59,542 nucleotides of DNA, from positions 1 to 59,542 of the forward strand of contig JAPKCC010000004.1 in NCBI GenBank assembly GCA_028823105.1, read 5' to 3'. The notes under the pieces were generated by a model that worked only from the letters and a program-made list of their open reading frames with translations, was not told where the DNA came from and did no database searches. The position numbers and the translations under genes were made by a program. This DNA is from Phycisphaerales bacterium (GTDB lineage Bacteria > Planctomycetota > Phycisphaerae > Phycisphaerales > SM1A02). This document shows, piece by piece, positions 8,535 through 16,967 of this stretch (its first letter is position 1; the number at the start of each line of letters is the position of its first letter).

Positions 8535-9428
8535 TCAGTGTGCGATCGCGGGTAACGACGCCTCGAGTCCGCCAGCTCGGAGACTGCACGCCGGATCATG
8601 ATGCACAACGGTCGTGGTGAGCTTCCACGAACCGCGTTTTAAGAGTCGGTGAACGTGGAGGCCGCGTTCGTCGAGCACCACGCCAAGTGCAGGACCTGGG
8701 ACTCCGAAGGCGCCGGTGTTGATGATGTCCCTTGAACCGATCCGGCGGATGCCGGCGCGGTGCGAATGTCCCACGATCACCGCGCGACTCCGGGGGGCGT
8801 GCCGGTCCGCGAATGCGTTCACCTTCTTCGGATTGCTGATCCAGAACCGAGTGATGGCGGCGATCTTTCGCGGTTTACGCATGACTTCCAGAATGGATGT
8901 GGGCTTTCCGAGATCGCCGTGGGCCAGCCATTCGGCCGCCGCTGCTTCCCGGCATGCATGGAAAATCCCGGGGAGGGATTCTCGTTCATCCGCCCGCTGG
9001 CCGTCTTCGACTTCGCGGCGTCGACGACGGATGATCGCGGCGGAGTCGGACCAAGGCGCGAGGGCCGGATCGATCGCATCGCCATGCGTGACGAACACGG
9101 AATCGTCTGCCAGCATGAGGTGTCGGTCCGGCGAGAGTTGTGGGTCATGATTCCCGGAAAGCAGGACCAGCCTGGTTCCCGCTCGGCGGCAACGTTCCCG
9201 CAGGGCTTCCAACTCGCGTGCCGCGGTATCGGCCCATCGATCGATGTGCAGTTCGGCGCAGTCGCCGTTGATGATCAGCACGGAGGCGGCATCTACGAGA
9301 GGAGCCACTTCTTCCGCGGTTTCCACCATCCGGGTTCGACCGAGGTGCAGATCCGAGATGATCAGAACAGGGCGTTCGTCGGACAATGGTTCAGCCCTTG
9401 TCGGAGGGATTCGAGTGGTCGCCGTCAC
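8535..9428 (-). CDS. Calcineurin-like metallophosphoesterase
   Basis: The five metallophosphoesterase motifs are present in order: DLHLG, NGDCAE, GNHD, THGDAID and GHSHRAG. These coordinate two metal ions for hydrolysis of a phosphodiester or phosphomonoester. The overall look is of the UDP-2,3-diacylglucosamine pyrophosphatase-like/YfcE-like group, but the substrate is not predictable. The start is a GTG at 9428, which lies 38 bases inside the end of the diguanylate cyclase gene, so the two are probably translationally coupled. It is the last gene of the minus-strand operon from about 12325 down and is convergent with mvaB. Confidence 0.85.
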   Translation of the reverse strand: MTATTRIPPTRAEPLSDERPVLIISDLHLGRTRMVETAEEVAPLVDAASVLIINGDCAELHIDRWADTAARELEALRERCRRAGTRLVLLSGNHDPQLSPDRHLMLADDSVFVTHGDAIDPALAPWSDSAAIIRRRRREVEDGQRADERESLPGIFHACREAAAAEWLAHGDLGKPTSILEVMRKPRKIAAITRFWISNPKKVNAFADRHAPRSRAVIVGHSHRAGIRRIGSRDIINTGAFGVPGPALGVVLDERGLHVHRLLKRGSWKLTTTVVHHDPACSLRAGGLEASLPAIAH

Positions 9429-10857
9429 GGCATCGGGATCTGGCGCCGGGACCGAAGGTGATCGTGTTCTTACCTGAGCGCTTGGATTCTAGAGCGAGTT
9501 GGTCCGCATGCCGCAAAAGCGACGGGCCGTCGTGGCCATCCCACGGGAACGTCGCGAGCCCCGCCGAGATGCTGAGCGTCCCCGGAGCGTCCACGCCGAG
9601 TTGGGGGAAACGGAGATCGCAGACCTGGGCTTGGAATCGGTGCGCGATCTGTTCCACGGACTCTGGAGGCGCCGAGTGTTCGCCGCGTGGTCCCTCGGTA
9701 TCGCTGAAGATCACTACAAATTCGTCGCCGCCGATGCGGAAGACGTCGTCGTCACGGCGAATCGTGGCTCGAAGGAGCTCGACCGTTTCGCACAGGACCT
9801 GATCACCGGCCTCGTGGCCATACAGATCGTTGTACGTCTTGAAGTTATCGATATCGAAGACCATCAACGTCACGATTCGACGTTCGCGCCGCGCCGAATC
9901 GAGGGTTTCGAGAAGGATCCGTTCGAAGGATCGCCGATTGCCCGCACTGGTGAGTTCGTCGGTCTCGCAGAGTTCCTCGAGATTTCGAACTTGGCGGTCG
10001 AGTGCGAGCCAGTGTCCGAGCCACTCCGCCCATCGATCCAGATCCTCCTCGCCGATCGTCGAGGAGACTAGGAAGCCCATCGAGCGGCCTTGATGGAGGA
10101 TCGGAGCGCTTGATCTTGGGTCGTCGTCGGAGTCGTCCTCGGGCTCGAGGAGGTGGACGTCCTGAGTTCCGAGGTGTGACCGGATCATGGCCAGGCACAG
10201 TGATCGAAGCGTGCCGTCATCGGACATGACGCTCTCGACCAGGTCGACGTCGCCGAGGTTCTCCAGCACCAGTGGGAGTTCCGAAGGCGGCTCCGGCTCC
10301 GGTTCGAGGATCGCTGGTGGGGTGTACGGGGGAGGGGAGGCGGAAGGGGAAGGGCGGGCGCTTCGGATCGAATCTTTCGACGTTCGAGCGTGCGTTGGTT
10401 CGGCGGTATTGGGGGCGACGTATCGGGAAGGAACCGGCTCGGCGTCGGGGAGCGCGCCTCCGAGCGCCTCGAGCAGCCTGGCGGGCGTGGTCGGCATCTC
10501 GACCGCATCATCGAAACCGGCCGTCAGCGCGGTCTTGATGGCGTCTTGCCGTCCCGAGGGAACGAGCAGCACGAGTCGAACTCGACCATCCACGATCCGA
10601 AACGCCTCGACGATTCGGCTCGCCGCGTACTCCGGAATAGTGATCGGGACGAGCACGGTGTGAATGCCTGCATCCGCCCGGCACAGGCCGACCATCGCGA
10701 CGGCTTCGTAGATGTCATCGACGATCTCGGTGTGGTCGGGTGCGACCTGACGCATGAGATCGATCGTGTTGGATCGTTCGATTCCACCCTGCACCACGAG
10801 AATTCGCTCGGCGTTCCCGCGGTAGACGTCGGACTGAATGGGAGCGGAGCCGGTCAT
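9391..10857 (-). CDS. Diguanylate cyclase with a degenerate receiver-like domain
   Basis: The C-terminal third is a GGDEF domain that makes cyclic di-GMP: it has FDIDNFKTYND, an intact RIGGDEF signature at about residue 375, and an RxxD inhibitory site (RRDD) just before it, so product inhibition is expected. Residues 12-135 resemble a response-regulator receiver fold (ILVVQGG...), but the usual phospho-acceptor Asp position reads VLVP, so phosphorylation looks unlikely. A Pro/Ser/Glu-rich linker separates it from a GAF-like middle region (about 200-300) containing LHQGRSMGFLVSSTIGEED. No transmembrane segment is present. It overlaps both neighbours. Confidence 0.88.
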   Translation of the reverse strand: MTGSAPIQSDVYRGNAERILVVQGGIERSNTIDLMRQVAPDHTEIVDDIYEAVAMVGLCRADAGIHTVLVPITIPEYAASRIVEAFRIVDGRVRLVLLVPSGRQDAIKTALTAGFDDAVEMPTTPARLLEALGGALPDAEPVPSRYVAPNTAEPTHARTSKDSIRSARPSPSASPPPYTPPAILEPEPEPPSELPLVLENLGDVDLVESVMSDDGTLRSLCLAMIRSHLGTQDVHLLEPEDDSDDDPRSSAPILHQGRSMGFLVSSTIGEEDLDRWAEWLGHWLALDRQVRNLEELCETDELTSAGNRRSFERILLETLDSARRERRIVTLMVFDIDNFKTYNDLYGHEAGDQVLCETVELLRATIRRDDDVFRIGGDEFVVIFSDTEGPRGEHSAPPESVEQIAHRFQAQVCDLRFPQLGVDAPGTLSISAGLATFPWDGHDGPSLLRHADQLALESKRSGKNTITFGPGARSRCRDGDHSNPSDKG

Positions 10858-11636
10858 GATGTTCGAGGACCTCCGGACAACCCAAGGGTCGGCGGGTCGT
10901 CGGGACCTTCATCGTCGGCGTTCTCGAAAAGGTCCAGAAGATCTCGCATCTCTTCGTCGGAGAGCGTGGTCAACTTCGGCGATTCGCGAGGCTCCGCCGG
11001 GCTGGTCGCCTCTTCAGAGTCATGCGGGGCCACCGACACGACGTCCTTGGCTGCGGGTTCTGGCGATGTTTCGGGCTGCCCGGCGTAGACCTCGATTGCG
11101 ACCCGCTCGGTGCAAACCCAGATGCCGACACTCGGCATGATCTGGCGGATGGTCTGGAAGAGTGGCGAAAGATCGCGCCAGACGTCTCGATTGACGACGA
11201 CGAGCACGGTCCGCTCGTCGGTTTCGGGCGTCCATTCCGCACGCATTTTTCGACCTCGCTCCAGCGTCGAGAGCCGGGCCACCGCGAGGAGCGGGTGCTC
11301 GGCTCGATCCACGGTGGATGCGGGCTGTTTGAGGAGATTCAGCAACTGTTGGGGGGGGTGCTCGTCGGGCGAGATCAACATCACGCATCGCACGAGCGAA
11401 GCGTCGTCATCGATCGGTCTGGCGGAAGCATCAGTCACCTCGGAGTCTCCCAGCTTCAAGTCTAGCACCCGGTCTACCGGATGCTGATCGAAGTTTGAAA
11501 CGGAGCCACGACGACGAGAAATCCCCGGAATATCGGAATGATCTCCTGATCGGGATGGTTGAGCCCGTTCGGAGTCAGAATCCCGGCGTCGCCGAGGGAG
11601 CCGGTTCCAGTCGATCATGCCCTTGCCGCGATTCAT
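10854..11636 (-). CDS. Unknown protein in the diguanylate cyclase operon
   Basis: This 260-residue protein overlaps the upstream amidotransferase gene (11633-11636) and the downstream cyclase gene (10854-10857) by four bases each. A basic N-terminus of about 60 residues precedes an alpha/beta segment (about 75-180; VRCVMLISPDEHPPQQLL, TVLVVVNRDVWRDLS, VGIWVCTERVAIEVYAG). An acidic tail containing LSDEEMRDLLDLFENADDE follows. The middle part could be a remnant of a receiver-like fold, but I cannot assign a family. Its position between an amidotransferase and a cyclase suggests a regulatory partner of the cyclase; that is inference. Confidence 0.7.
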   Translation of the reverse strand: MNRGKGMIDWNRLPRRRRDSDSERAQPSRSGDHSDIPGISRRRGSVSNFDQHPVDRVLDLKLGDSEVTDASARPIDDDASLVRCVMLISPDEHPPQQLLNLLKQPASTVDRAEHPLLAVARLSTLERGRKMRAEWTPETDERTVLVVVNRDVWRDLSPLFQTIRQIMPSVGIWVCTERVAIEVYAGQPETSPEPAAKDVVSVAPHDSEEATSPAEPRESPKLTTLSDEEMRDLLDLFENADDEGPDDPPTLGLSGGPRTS

Positions 11637-12325
11637 GACGAAGCCCGATCATGACAGGCGTTCAGGAGTGACTGGAATATCGCCCGTCCGGTCCGTGGAT
11701 CGTCGGATCGTTCGGGGTGCCATTGGACCCCAAGGAAGAAGGGGCGGTCATTTGATTCGACGGCTTCGATCACGCCGTCCGGCGCCTCACCGACGACCGT
11801 CAACCGCCCAGGATCATCGAGTGCCTGAACGTGATGGCTGTGCACGCGTCCGGTGAATCGAGTCCCGTTGACCTCGTGAGTCGCGCCGTCTCGATGCTGG
11901 TCCGCGGTCTTGAGATCATCGGGGAGGTATTGATTCAGTCGGCCGCCTGCATGAAGACCGAGCATCTGCATTCCGAGGCAGATTCCCAGCACCGGCATCT
12001 CCGGATGGGAGCGTTCGAGCGTATCGAGGAGTTCGAGTTCGAAGCGCTGTCGGACTGGATCGATGAGATTGGCTTTCGGGTGAACCGGTTCGCCGAAGTC
12101 CGTGGTATCCGGATCGTCCCCACCGCTGAGAATGATGCCGTCGAGGCGATCCAGTACTGAGGGGGCCGAGCCTAGAAGTGGGAAGAGGGGAATCGCGATA
12201 CCACCACACGCGGCGATCGATCGGGCGTATCCGCATCGAAGACGGGCTTGATCATCTACGAGGTCGGCAGTGACGCCGATGAGCGGATGATTGTGGGCGG
12301 TAGGTGTGATGCTGAGGACTCCCAA
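11633..12325 (-). CDS. Class I glutamine amidotransferase, peptidase C26 (PuuD-like)
   Basis: The sequence fits the gamma-glutamyl-gamma-aminobutyrate hydrolase family, which frees GABA in putrescine breakdown; related enzymes hydrolyse other gamma-glutamyl amides. The nucleophile Cys is in LGICLGMQMLG, and the His and Glu of the triad are in GVQWHPERS. An oxyanion-type SGGDDPDT loop is also seen. No other putrescine genes are nearby, so the true substrate is open. The start is a TTG at 12325 (MGVLSITPTAHNHPLIGVTAD) without a clear ribosome-binding site. It is the first gene of a four-gene overlapping operon. Confidence 0.85.
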   Translation of the reverse strand: MGVLSITPTAHNHPLIGVTADLVDDQARLRCGYARSIAACGGIAIPLFPLLGSAPSVLDRLDGIILSGGDDPDTTDFGEPVHPKANLIDPVRQRFELELLDTLERSHPEMPVLGICLGMQMLGLHAGGRLNQYLPDDLKTADQHRDGATHEVNGTRFTGRVHSHHVQALDDPGRLTVVGEAPDGVIEAVESNDRPFFLGVQWHPERSDDPRTGRAIFQSLLNACHDRASS

Positions 12326-12615
12326 GACAGAGGCTGGATCCTGGCGATGTACCTCATGACGGGCAATCGCAAGTGGCTACTGATCTTGGAGTGGGTCCGA
12401 ATCGAGATCCGGGCCTCTATCCTGCCTCCATTCCCCGCAGATTGCAAGGAAACTTGTTCATCTGGAGCGTTTTCGCTAGGCTACTCCGTTCGTCGCCGCC
12501 ACGGGGCCGGACCTGTGGCGGCTGTCTTCAGCGGACCCTCGCGAACGGGCGGGCCGCGGACATCCAAGGCAATGGACCGGGAACCCCCCCGGCCTCACCG
12601 GAAGTAGATCACACT
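12326..12615. promoter_or_regulatory. rpsR: Divergent intergenic region with a possible rpsR promoter
   Basis: This gap separates the amidotransferase (minus) from rpsR (plus). A candidate promoter for rpsR is TTGTTC at 12454-12459 and TAGGCT at 12477-12482, spaced 17 bases. It matches the consensus only partly and would leave a leader of about 125 bases. I see no small gene here. Confidence 0.3.
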
Positions 12616-12846
12616 ATGAGCCAATTCCAAGCAGCCCCCACGATCCCCCTCAAGACCGGAACCGACGGAAAAGAATACGTCGACTACAAGTCGGTCGAGG
12701 ACCTTCGTCGAATGATGACTCCCAACGGGAAGATCTACACCCGCAAGCGTCTCGACGCTTCCGCGCGAGAGCAGCGACGGGTGGCGCAGGCCATCAAGCG
12801 AGCTCGCTACATGGCCCTGCTTCCCTACACCAGCGCCACGCTCTGA
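12616..12846 (+). CDS. rpsR: 30S ribosomal protein bS18
   Basis: bS18 sits on the platform of the small subunit and binds together with bS6. The 76-residue product has the family core: YKSVEDLRRMMTPNGKIYTR followed by LDASAREQRRVAQAIKRARYMALLPY. The ATG at 12616 gives a normal length; upstream in-frame codons lack any S18 similarity. In many bacteria rpsR sits with rpsF, ssb and rplI; here it is monocistronic, with its own terminator directly after it. Confidence 0.95.
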   Translation: MSQFQAAPTIPLKTGTDGKEYVDYKSVEDLRRMMTPNGKIYTRKRLDASAREQRRVAQAIKRARYMALLPYTSATL

Positions 12847-12958
12847 GTGTGGAGTGACGCTCTTCGCCTCTGGTCCATCAATTTTAGGTGGCACGAGGTG
12901 GCACGAGATGGATAGCTGACCGGCAGATCAAAGCCGAGAAACCAAGAGAATAAGAGAC

Positions 12959-12990
12959 GAGAAGAGGCCGCAAGCCTCTTCTCGTTTTCT
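12959..12990 (+). terminator. Rho-independent terminator after rpsR
   Basis: Perfect 10-bp arms GAGAAGAGGC and GCCTCTTCTC enclose a 5-base loop and are followed by GTTTTCT. It lies 113 bases after the rpsR stop and before the convergent TPR gene. Confidence 0.85.
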
Positions 12991-13031
12991 ACGTGCGGAC
13001 TTGCTTGTAAGAACTCGACGTTGAGCACGCC

Positions 13032-14477
13032 TCAACCGGTCGGGTGATTTCGTCGGCTGCGAATCCGTTCGACTCCACGAGCGAGTGCTGATCCGGCGAG
13101 CCGCGGGAGCCCAAGCGACCACGTCCATGCGAGCCGGGTCCAGAGTCGGGATCGGAGGCGGCGAAGGCCCGGATCGAGCGGATCCTCGGCCAGCCCACGT
13201 TTCGCCCAGATGAAGGCGGACATGAAGCGGCCCTCTTCCATCGCGGCGACGGAGAGGTTGTGCATGCTGCGGATGCAGGTGGGATCCTGTCGAAGCACTC
13301 GACGAGAGATCGTGATGCCGCCCGCAGTTTCGCCCACTCGATACCGGCACACGGCCAGACGGCGAAGCACCTGGAGATCCTCGGGATGCTCGGCGGCCAA
13401 CCGCTCGAAGAGCGGAAGTGCCTTCGTCGTCGACTCGACTTCGAGCAGGAGGTCGGCGAGATGGAATCTCTCTTCGAACGAATCTTCCGGCAGGAGCCGG
13501 TCGATCGCTTCCTCCAATTGGACGCGAGCCCGCTCGAGTTCGCCGCACCCGAGGAGCGCTTCCGCGAGTCGTCGTCGAATGAAGGGCATGTCGGGGTCAA
13601 GTCGGCGGGCGATCTCAAACTCGACCCGGGCCTCGTCGAACCGGCTGAGTGAGAGCGCCGTCAACCCGAGTTCCCAATGTGCCGCGAGGTGAGCTGGCTC
13701 GACCTCGAGGACTCGTCGAAAGCGATCAACCGCCTCCGGATGTCGATTCAGACGGACTAGAAGCCGACCGCAGGCCAGCAGCGATTCGATCGATGCAGGG
13801 TTCTCTCGGAGCTCGGCCATGTGAAGTTGGAGGGCTCGCTCGGGCCTTCCAGTCGCCCCGAGGATTGATGCGATGCGAGCGCGAAGTCGCGGCATGCTCG
13901 GAGCTTGCCGCATGGCTTCGCGATAGCACCAACTGGCGCGATCGAATGCATGCTGATCGGCTTGCAGATCGCCCATCGCCACGAGACAGGATGGCATCTC
14001 CTCGAACTTCTGCTGCGCCACGAAGTAGGCGAGTTCCGCATCCTCGACCCGTTCGAGTCGGTGGAGGGCCGCGATCTTCACCGCGTGGATCTGCTCCTCG
14101 GCCTCCGGGAATTCGATCGCCCGCTCGGCATGCTCGATCGCTTCTTCAGGACGATCGAGGCGAAGAGAGAGTTCGGCCGAGGACGTCAAGGGTTGGATAT
14201 CTTCGGGGAGGAGCACGGCCGCCTGACGCATCGAAGCGAGGGCCTCCTCCAATCGGTCCACCGATTCGAGGACCAGGGCGAGTGCCGCATGCCATTCACC
14301 TCGCACCGGGTCGATCTCGATGGCGCGACGGATCTCCGCCTCGGCTTCGGTCCCTCGACCGCGTGCCAGCAGCAGTTCCGCGCGCTCGGCGTGTTCTTCA
14401 GCTTGGTGCCAGTCGCCCATTGGATGATCTCGGAAAGGAGCGGGAGCCAGAGTGGAAGAACGGCCGATGACAGGCAT
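13032..14477 (-). CDS. Tetratricopeptide-repeat protein
   Basis: The 481-residue protein is built from about ten 34-residue TPR units with the usual W/L-G-Y-A-F-A-P spacing, for example AEAEIRRAIEIDPVRGEWHA, EAVDRFRRVLEVEPAHLAAH and EARVEFEIARRLDPDMPFI. The repeats form a right-handed superhelix that binds other proteins. No signal peptide or catalytic domain is visible, so it is probably a cytosolic scaffold. A basic C-terminus ends the protein. The ATG at 14477 is used here, but the ATG at 14417 (MGDWHQAEEHAERAELLLAR), which starts closer to the first repeat, is equally possible. It is divergent from the HEAT-repeat gene. Confidence 0.85.
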   Translation of the reverse strand: MPVIGRSSTLAPAPFRDHPMGDWHQAEEHAERAELLLARGRGTEAEAEIRRAIEIDPVRGEWHAALALVLESVDRLEEALASMRQAAVLLPEDIQPLTSSAELSLRLDRPEEAIEHAERAIEFPEAEEQIHAVKIAALHRLERVEDAELAYFVAQQKFEEMPSCLVAMGDLQADQHAFDRASWCYREAMRQAPSMPRLRARIASILGATGRPERALQLHMAELRENPASIESLLACGRLLVRLNRHPEAVDRFRRVLEVEPAHLAAHWELGLTALSLSRFDEARVEFEIARRLDPDMPFIRRRLAEALLGCGELERARVQLEEAIDRLLPEDSFEERFHLADLLLEVESTTKALPLFERLAAEHPEDLQVLRRLAVCRYRVGETAGGITISRRVLRQDPTCIRSMHNLSVAAMEEGRFMSAFIWAKRGLAEDPLDPGLRRLRSRLWTRLAWTWSLGLPRLAGSALARGVERIRSRRNHPTG

Positions 14478-14565
14478 AGACTACGACGAAACCAGCAAGG
14501 ATTCCTGATTGGTCCCGATTTCAGGGTCCGAGAACCGGGGCCGGATTCCTAAGAGCGGGTAGCGG

Positions 14566-16797
14566 ATGTGGTCTCTTGAAGCCTCCGGTGGGGAGGCGAC
14601 TCCCGAACGTTCGAATTTCGATGATGGATGTATCGACGGAATGCCCTCTGGACACCCAATTGCGGATCCTCGGCGAGGAGTGAGACGGTCAGTCGTGGCA
14701 TTGCCCCGGCGAATCTCACTGGCCACGGTGGTCGGTATGGTTCTGAGCGGCAACCTCACCTGTGCCGCGACCTTCAGATCCCCCGAATTGAATCGGTCGA
14801 TGTCGAGTTCGACGTCGACGAAGACGTCGAACTCGAGTTTCGACGAGGACGTGGCGTATCTGGTCTCGATTCTCGGGAATACCGCCGTGCCACGTGAACT
14901 TCGAGTCGGTGCGGCGAATCGACTCTCCAGACTCGGCTCTCCGGAGGCGGCTGACGCGATCGGTGAGGCGCTGGAGACCGGACCGGAGCTCACTCGAGAG
15001 ATCGTCATCGAGGGCGTTCGAGCGAGTGGCCGCACCACGGCGCGAGTCGTCGTTCGAGTGTGCTCGGCCGCCATCACCGGCCTGATTTCCCTCGACGATG
15101 CAGCCTTTATCATCGGCCGATCCGGCACGGTCGCCATCGATGACCTCGTAGCCCGGATCGCCGAAGAGTCCGATCCACTGAGGCGTGAAGTGGTGTTCAA
15201 CCTTCTTGGGCGGATCACCGATCCAGCCGCCGCTCGTTCGCTCGTCGAACTGATGCAGGAGAGCCATGCATCACCGGCGGATGCCGAGGCGATCGACGCC
15301 GCCCTTCGCCGCTGGTCTGACACCAGTTCATCACGGTCGGCCGAAGGTTGGAAATCGTGGTGGTCCAGAATGAACATCGACGGGAGCGCTTCGCAGGCCC
15401 TCGGCCAGCTGGTCGAGCGGATCGATCGCGAGAATCAACGAGCGAACGATGCGGCGAATCGGGCGGATGGTCTGGCCCGTAGGCTCGCGGACCTTCATGC
15501 GAGGACACTCGCCACGCTCGACGAGGCGGATCGGGATGTTCGGATTCTCGCATTGCTCGTCGACGAGGAGGTCGTTCTTCGGGCGGTGGCGATCGCCCAG
15601 GTCGAGCGAATGCTGCGGAACGGACGCATCCTTCCCGACACGATTCGCGGAGCCTTGTCCCTTCGTCTCGACGACGTCGATCCGACGATTCGAATCACCG
15701 CCGGTCAGGTGCTCGATACCGCCGGGGGCGAGGATTTCGGCGCCAAACTCGTCGAGTCGCTCGCGGACGAGGATGATCCCCAGGTGCTGGCCGCCGGTCT
15801 CGAACTCCTTGGGAACCGACCGCAGCCGCAAGTCGTCCCCTTCGCGACCCAGATGCTCGGTCATGAAGACCCCGAGGTCGCTCGTTTCAGTGCTCGGGCG
15901 CTTGGTGCGGTGGCGATGGCCGGGCTGGTGACCGAGGAACAACTCGTGGCGATTCGCGCCGCGATCCCACCCCGCGATTCATTCATGAATCGCGAGATCT
16001 CCCGTCTCGCGGTACTGGCCGCACAGGACCCGTCGGATGCCGAGGTCGTCGACCTTCTCGAGGTTGACGACGTCCAGATTCGGCGGGGCGCTGCGGAGGG
16101 CTTTAGAGCTCGAGGACATCGCGAAGTGCTGCTGGTTCGAGCATCGACCATGGAAGTGCGTCGGATCGCTTGGCAAGCCTGGTCCGAACCGCCGTTCATG
16201 GTCGCGAATCTTGAAGCGATCATGCAACTCCGACCCGACCCAGACGTCGACGAATCAGACCTTGCGACGTGGCAATCGGCAGTGGCGCGGATCTTCGAAG
16301 GAATTCCGGCCGGCGACGTGGTCCGGCTCGATTCGATTCTCGATGATGATCCCGTGCAGTTCGAAGCTCGTCGAGTCGCCCTGGGTCGAGCGGCGATGGC
16401 GCCGGAGATATCGCGAGAGAAGCGTCTCGCGGCCGCGCGACGGTTGGCCCGCCGATTGATCGAGACGGGAAGGCCGATCGAAGCCGCCGCGGAATTGAAG
16501 TTGCTCGGCGCCACCGCGGACTCACCTCTGGGCGATGATCTCTTCGAGGCCCTCCTCCTTGCGGAAGCCTGGGAGGATGCTGCAGGCATTCGACCGGAAC
16601 CCGAGGCCTGGGTCAGGTTCCTCGAGGGCCGGATCGTCGCGGAGCCGGCGGTCGCCCGGTTGCTCCTCGCCGAAATCGATCGACGTTTCGCGGACCGCCT
16701 CGAGGGGCCCCAAATGGTGACGGTGGAAGCCGTCCGGGGCGTGCTCGCGGATGCCGCGGCCGGTTCGGAGCGTGACGCGATCGCCGGAGACGCCTGA
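14566..16797 (+). CDS. Exported HEAT-repeat protein with a coiled-coil insert
   Basis: This large protein has HEAT/ARM-type alpha-alpha repeats before and after a central break (for example RELRVGAANRLSRLGSPEAA, and DPEVARFSARALGAVAMAGL). At about 275-325 a heptad-like, Glu/Arg/Ala-rich stretch (LVERIDRENQRANDAANRAD) suggests a coiled coil. The N-terminus contains RRSVVALPRRISLATVVGMV followed by LSGNLTCAA, which looks like a Sec signal peptide if translation starts at the in-frame ATG at 14641; the ATG at 14566 gives the longest form (743 aa). HEAT repeats bind proteins; the partner is unknown. Confidence 0.8.
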   Translation: MWSLEASGGEATPERSNFDDGCIDGMPSGHPIADPRRGVRRSVVALPRRISLATVVGMVLSGNLTCAATFRSPELNRSMSSSTSTKTSNSSFDEDVAYLVSILGNTAVPRELRVGAANRLSRLGSPEAADAIGEALETGPELTREIVIEGVRASGRTTARVVVRVCSAAITGLISLDDAAFIIGRSGTVAIDDLVARIAEESDPLRREVVFNLLGRITDPAAARSLVELMQESHASPADAEAIDAALRRWSDTSSSRSAEGWKSWWSRMNIDGSASQALGQLVERIDRENQRANDAANRADGLARRLADLHARTLATLDEADRDVRILALLVDEEVVLRAVAIAQVERMLRNGRILPDTIRGALSLRLDDVDPTIRITAGQVLDTAGGEDFGAKLVESLADEDDPQVLAAGLELLGNRPQPQVVPFATQMLGHEDPEVARFSARALGAVAMAGLVTEEQLVAIRAAIPPRDSFMNREISRLAVLAAQDPSDAEVVDLLEVDDVQIRRGAAEGFRARGHREVLLVRASTMEVRRIAWQAWSEPPFMVANLEAIMQLRPDPDVDESDLATWQSAVARIFEGIPAGDVVRLDSILDDDPVQFEARRVALGRAAMAPEISREKRLAAARRLARRLIETGRPIEAAAELKLLGATADSPLGDDLFEALLLAEAWEDAAGIRPEPEAWVRFLEGRIVAEPAVARLLLAEIDRRFADRLEGPQMVTVEAVRGVLADAAAGSERDAIAGDA

Positions 16798-16967
16798 TTC
16801 GAGGTTCATCACCCGCTGGTGTCGTTGAGCCTCCGTTACCATTCCCGACCCGCTGAATCACGTGACTCCCCGTCGTGGCCGAACTTCCATGACTTCGCGC
16901 GTGAATCGTCGATCGTCCCGTTTCATCACCCCGTCGTCATTCCATCAACAACCGTAGGAGTCAGATC

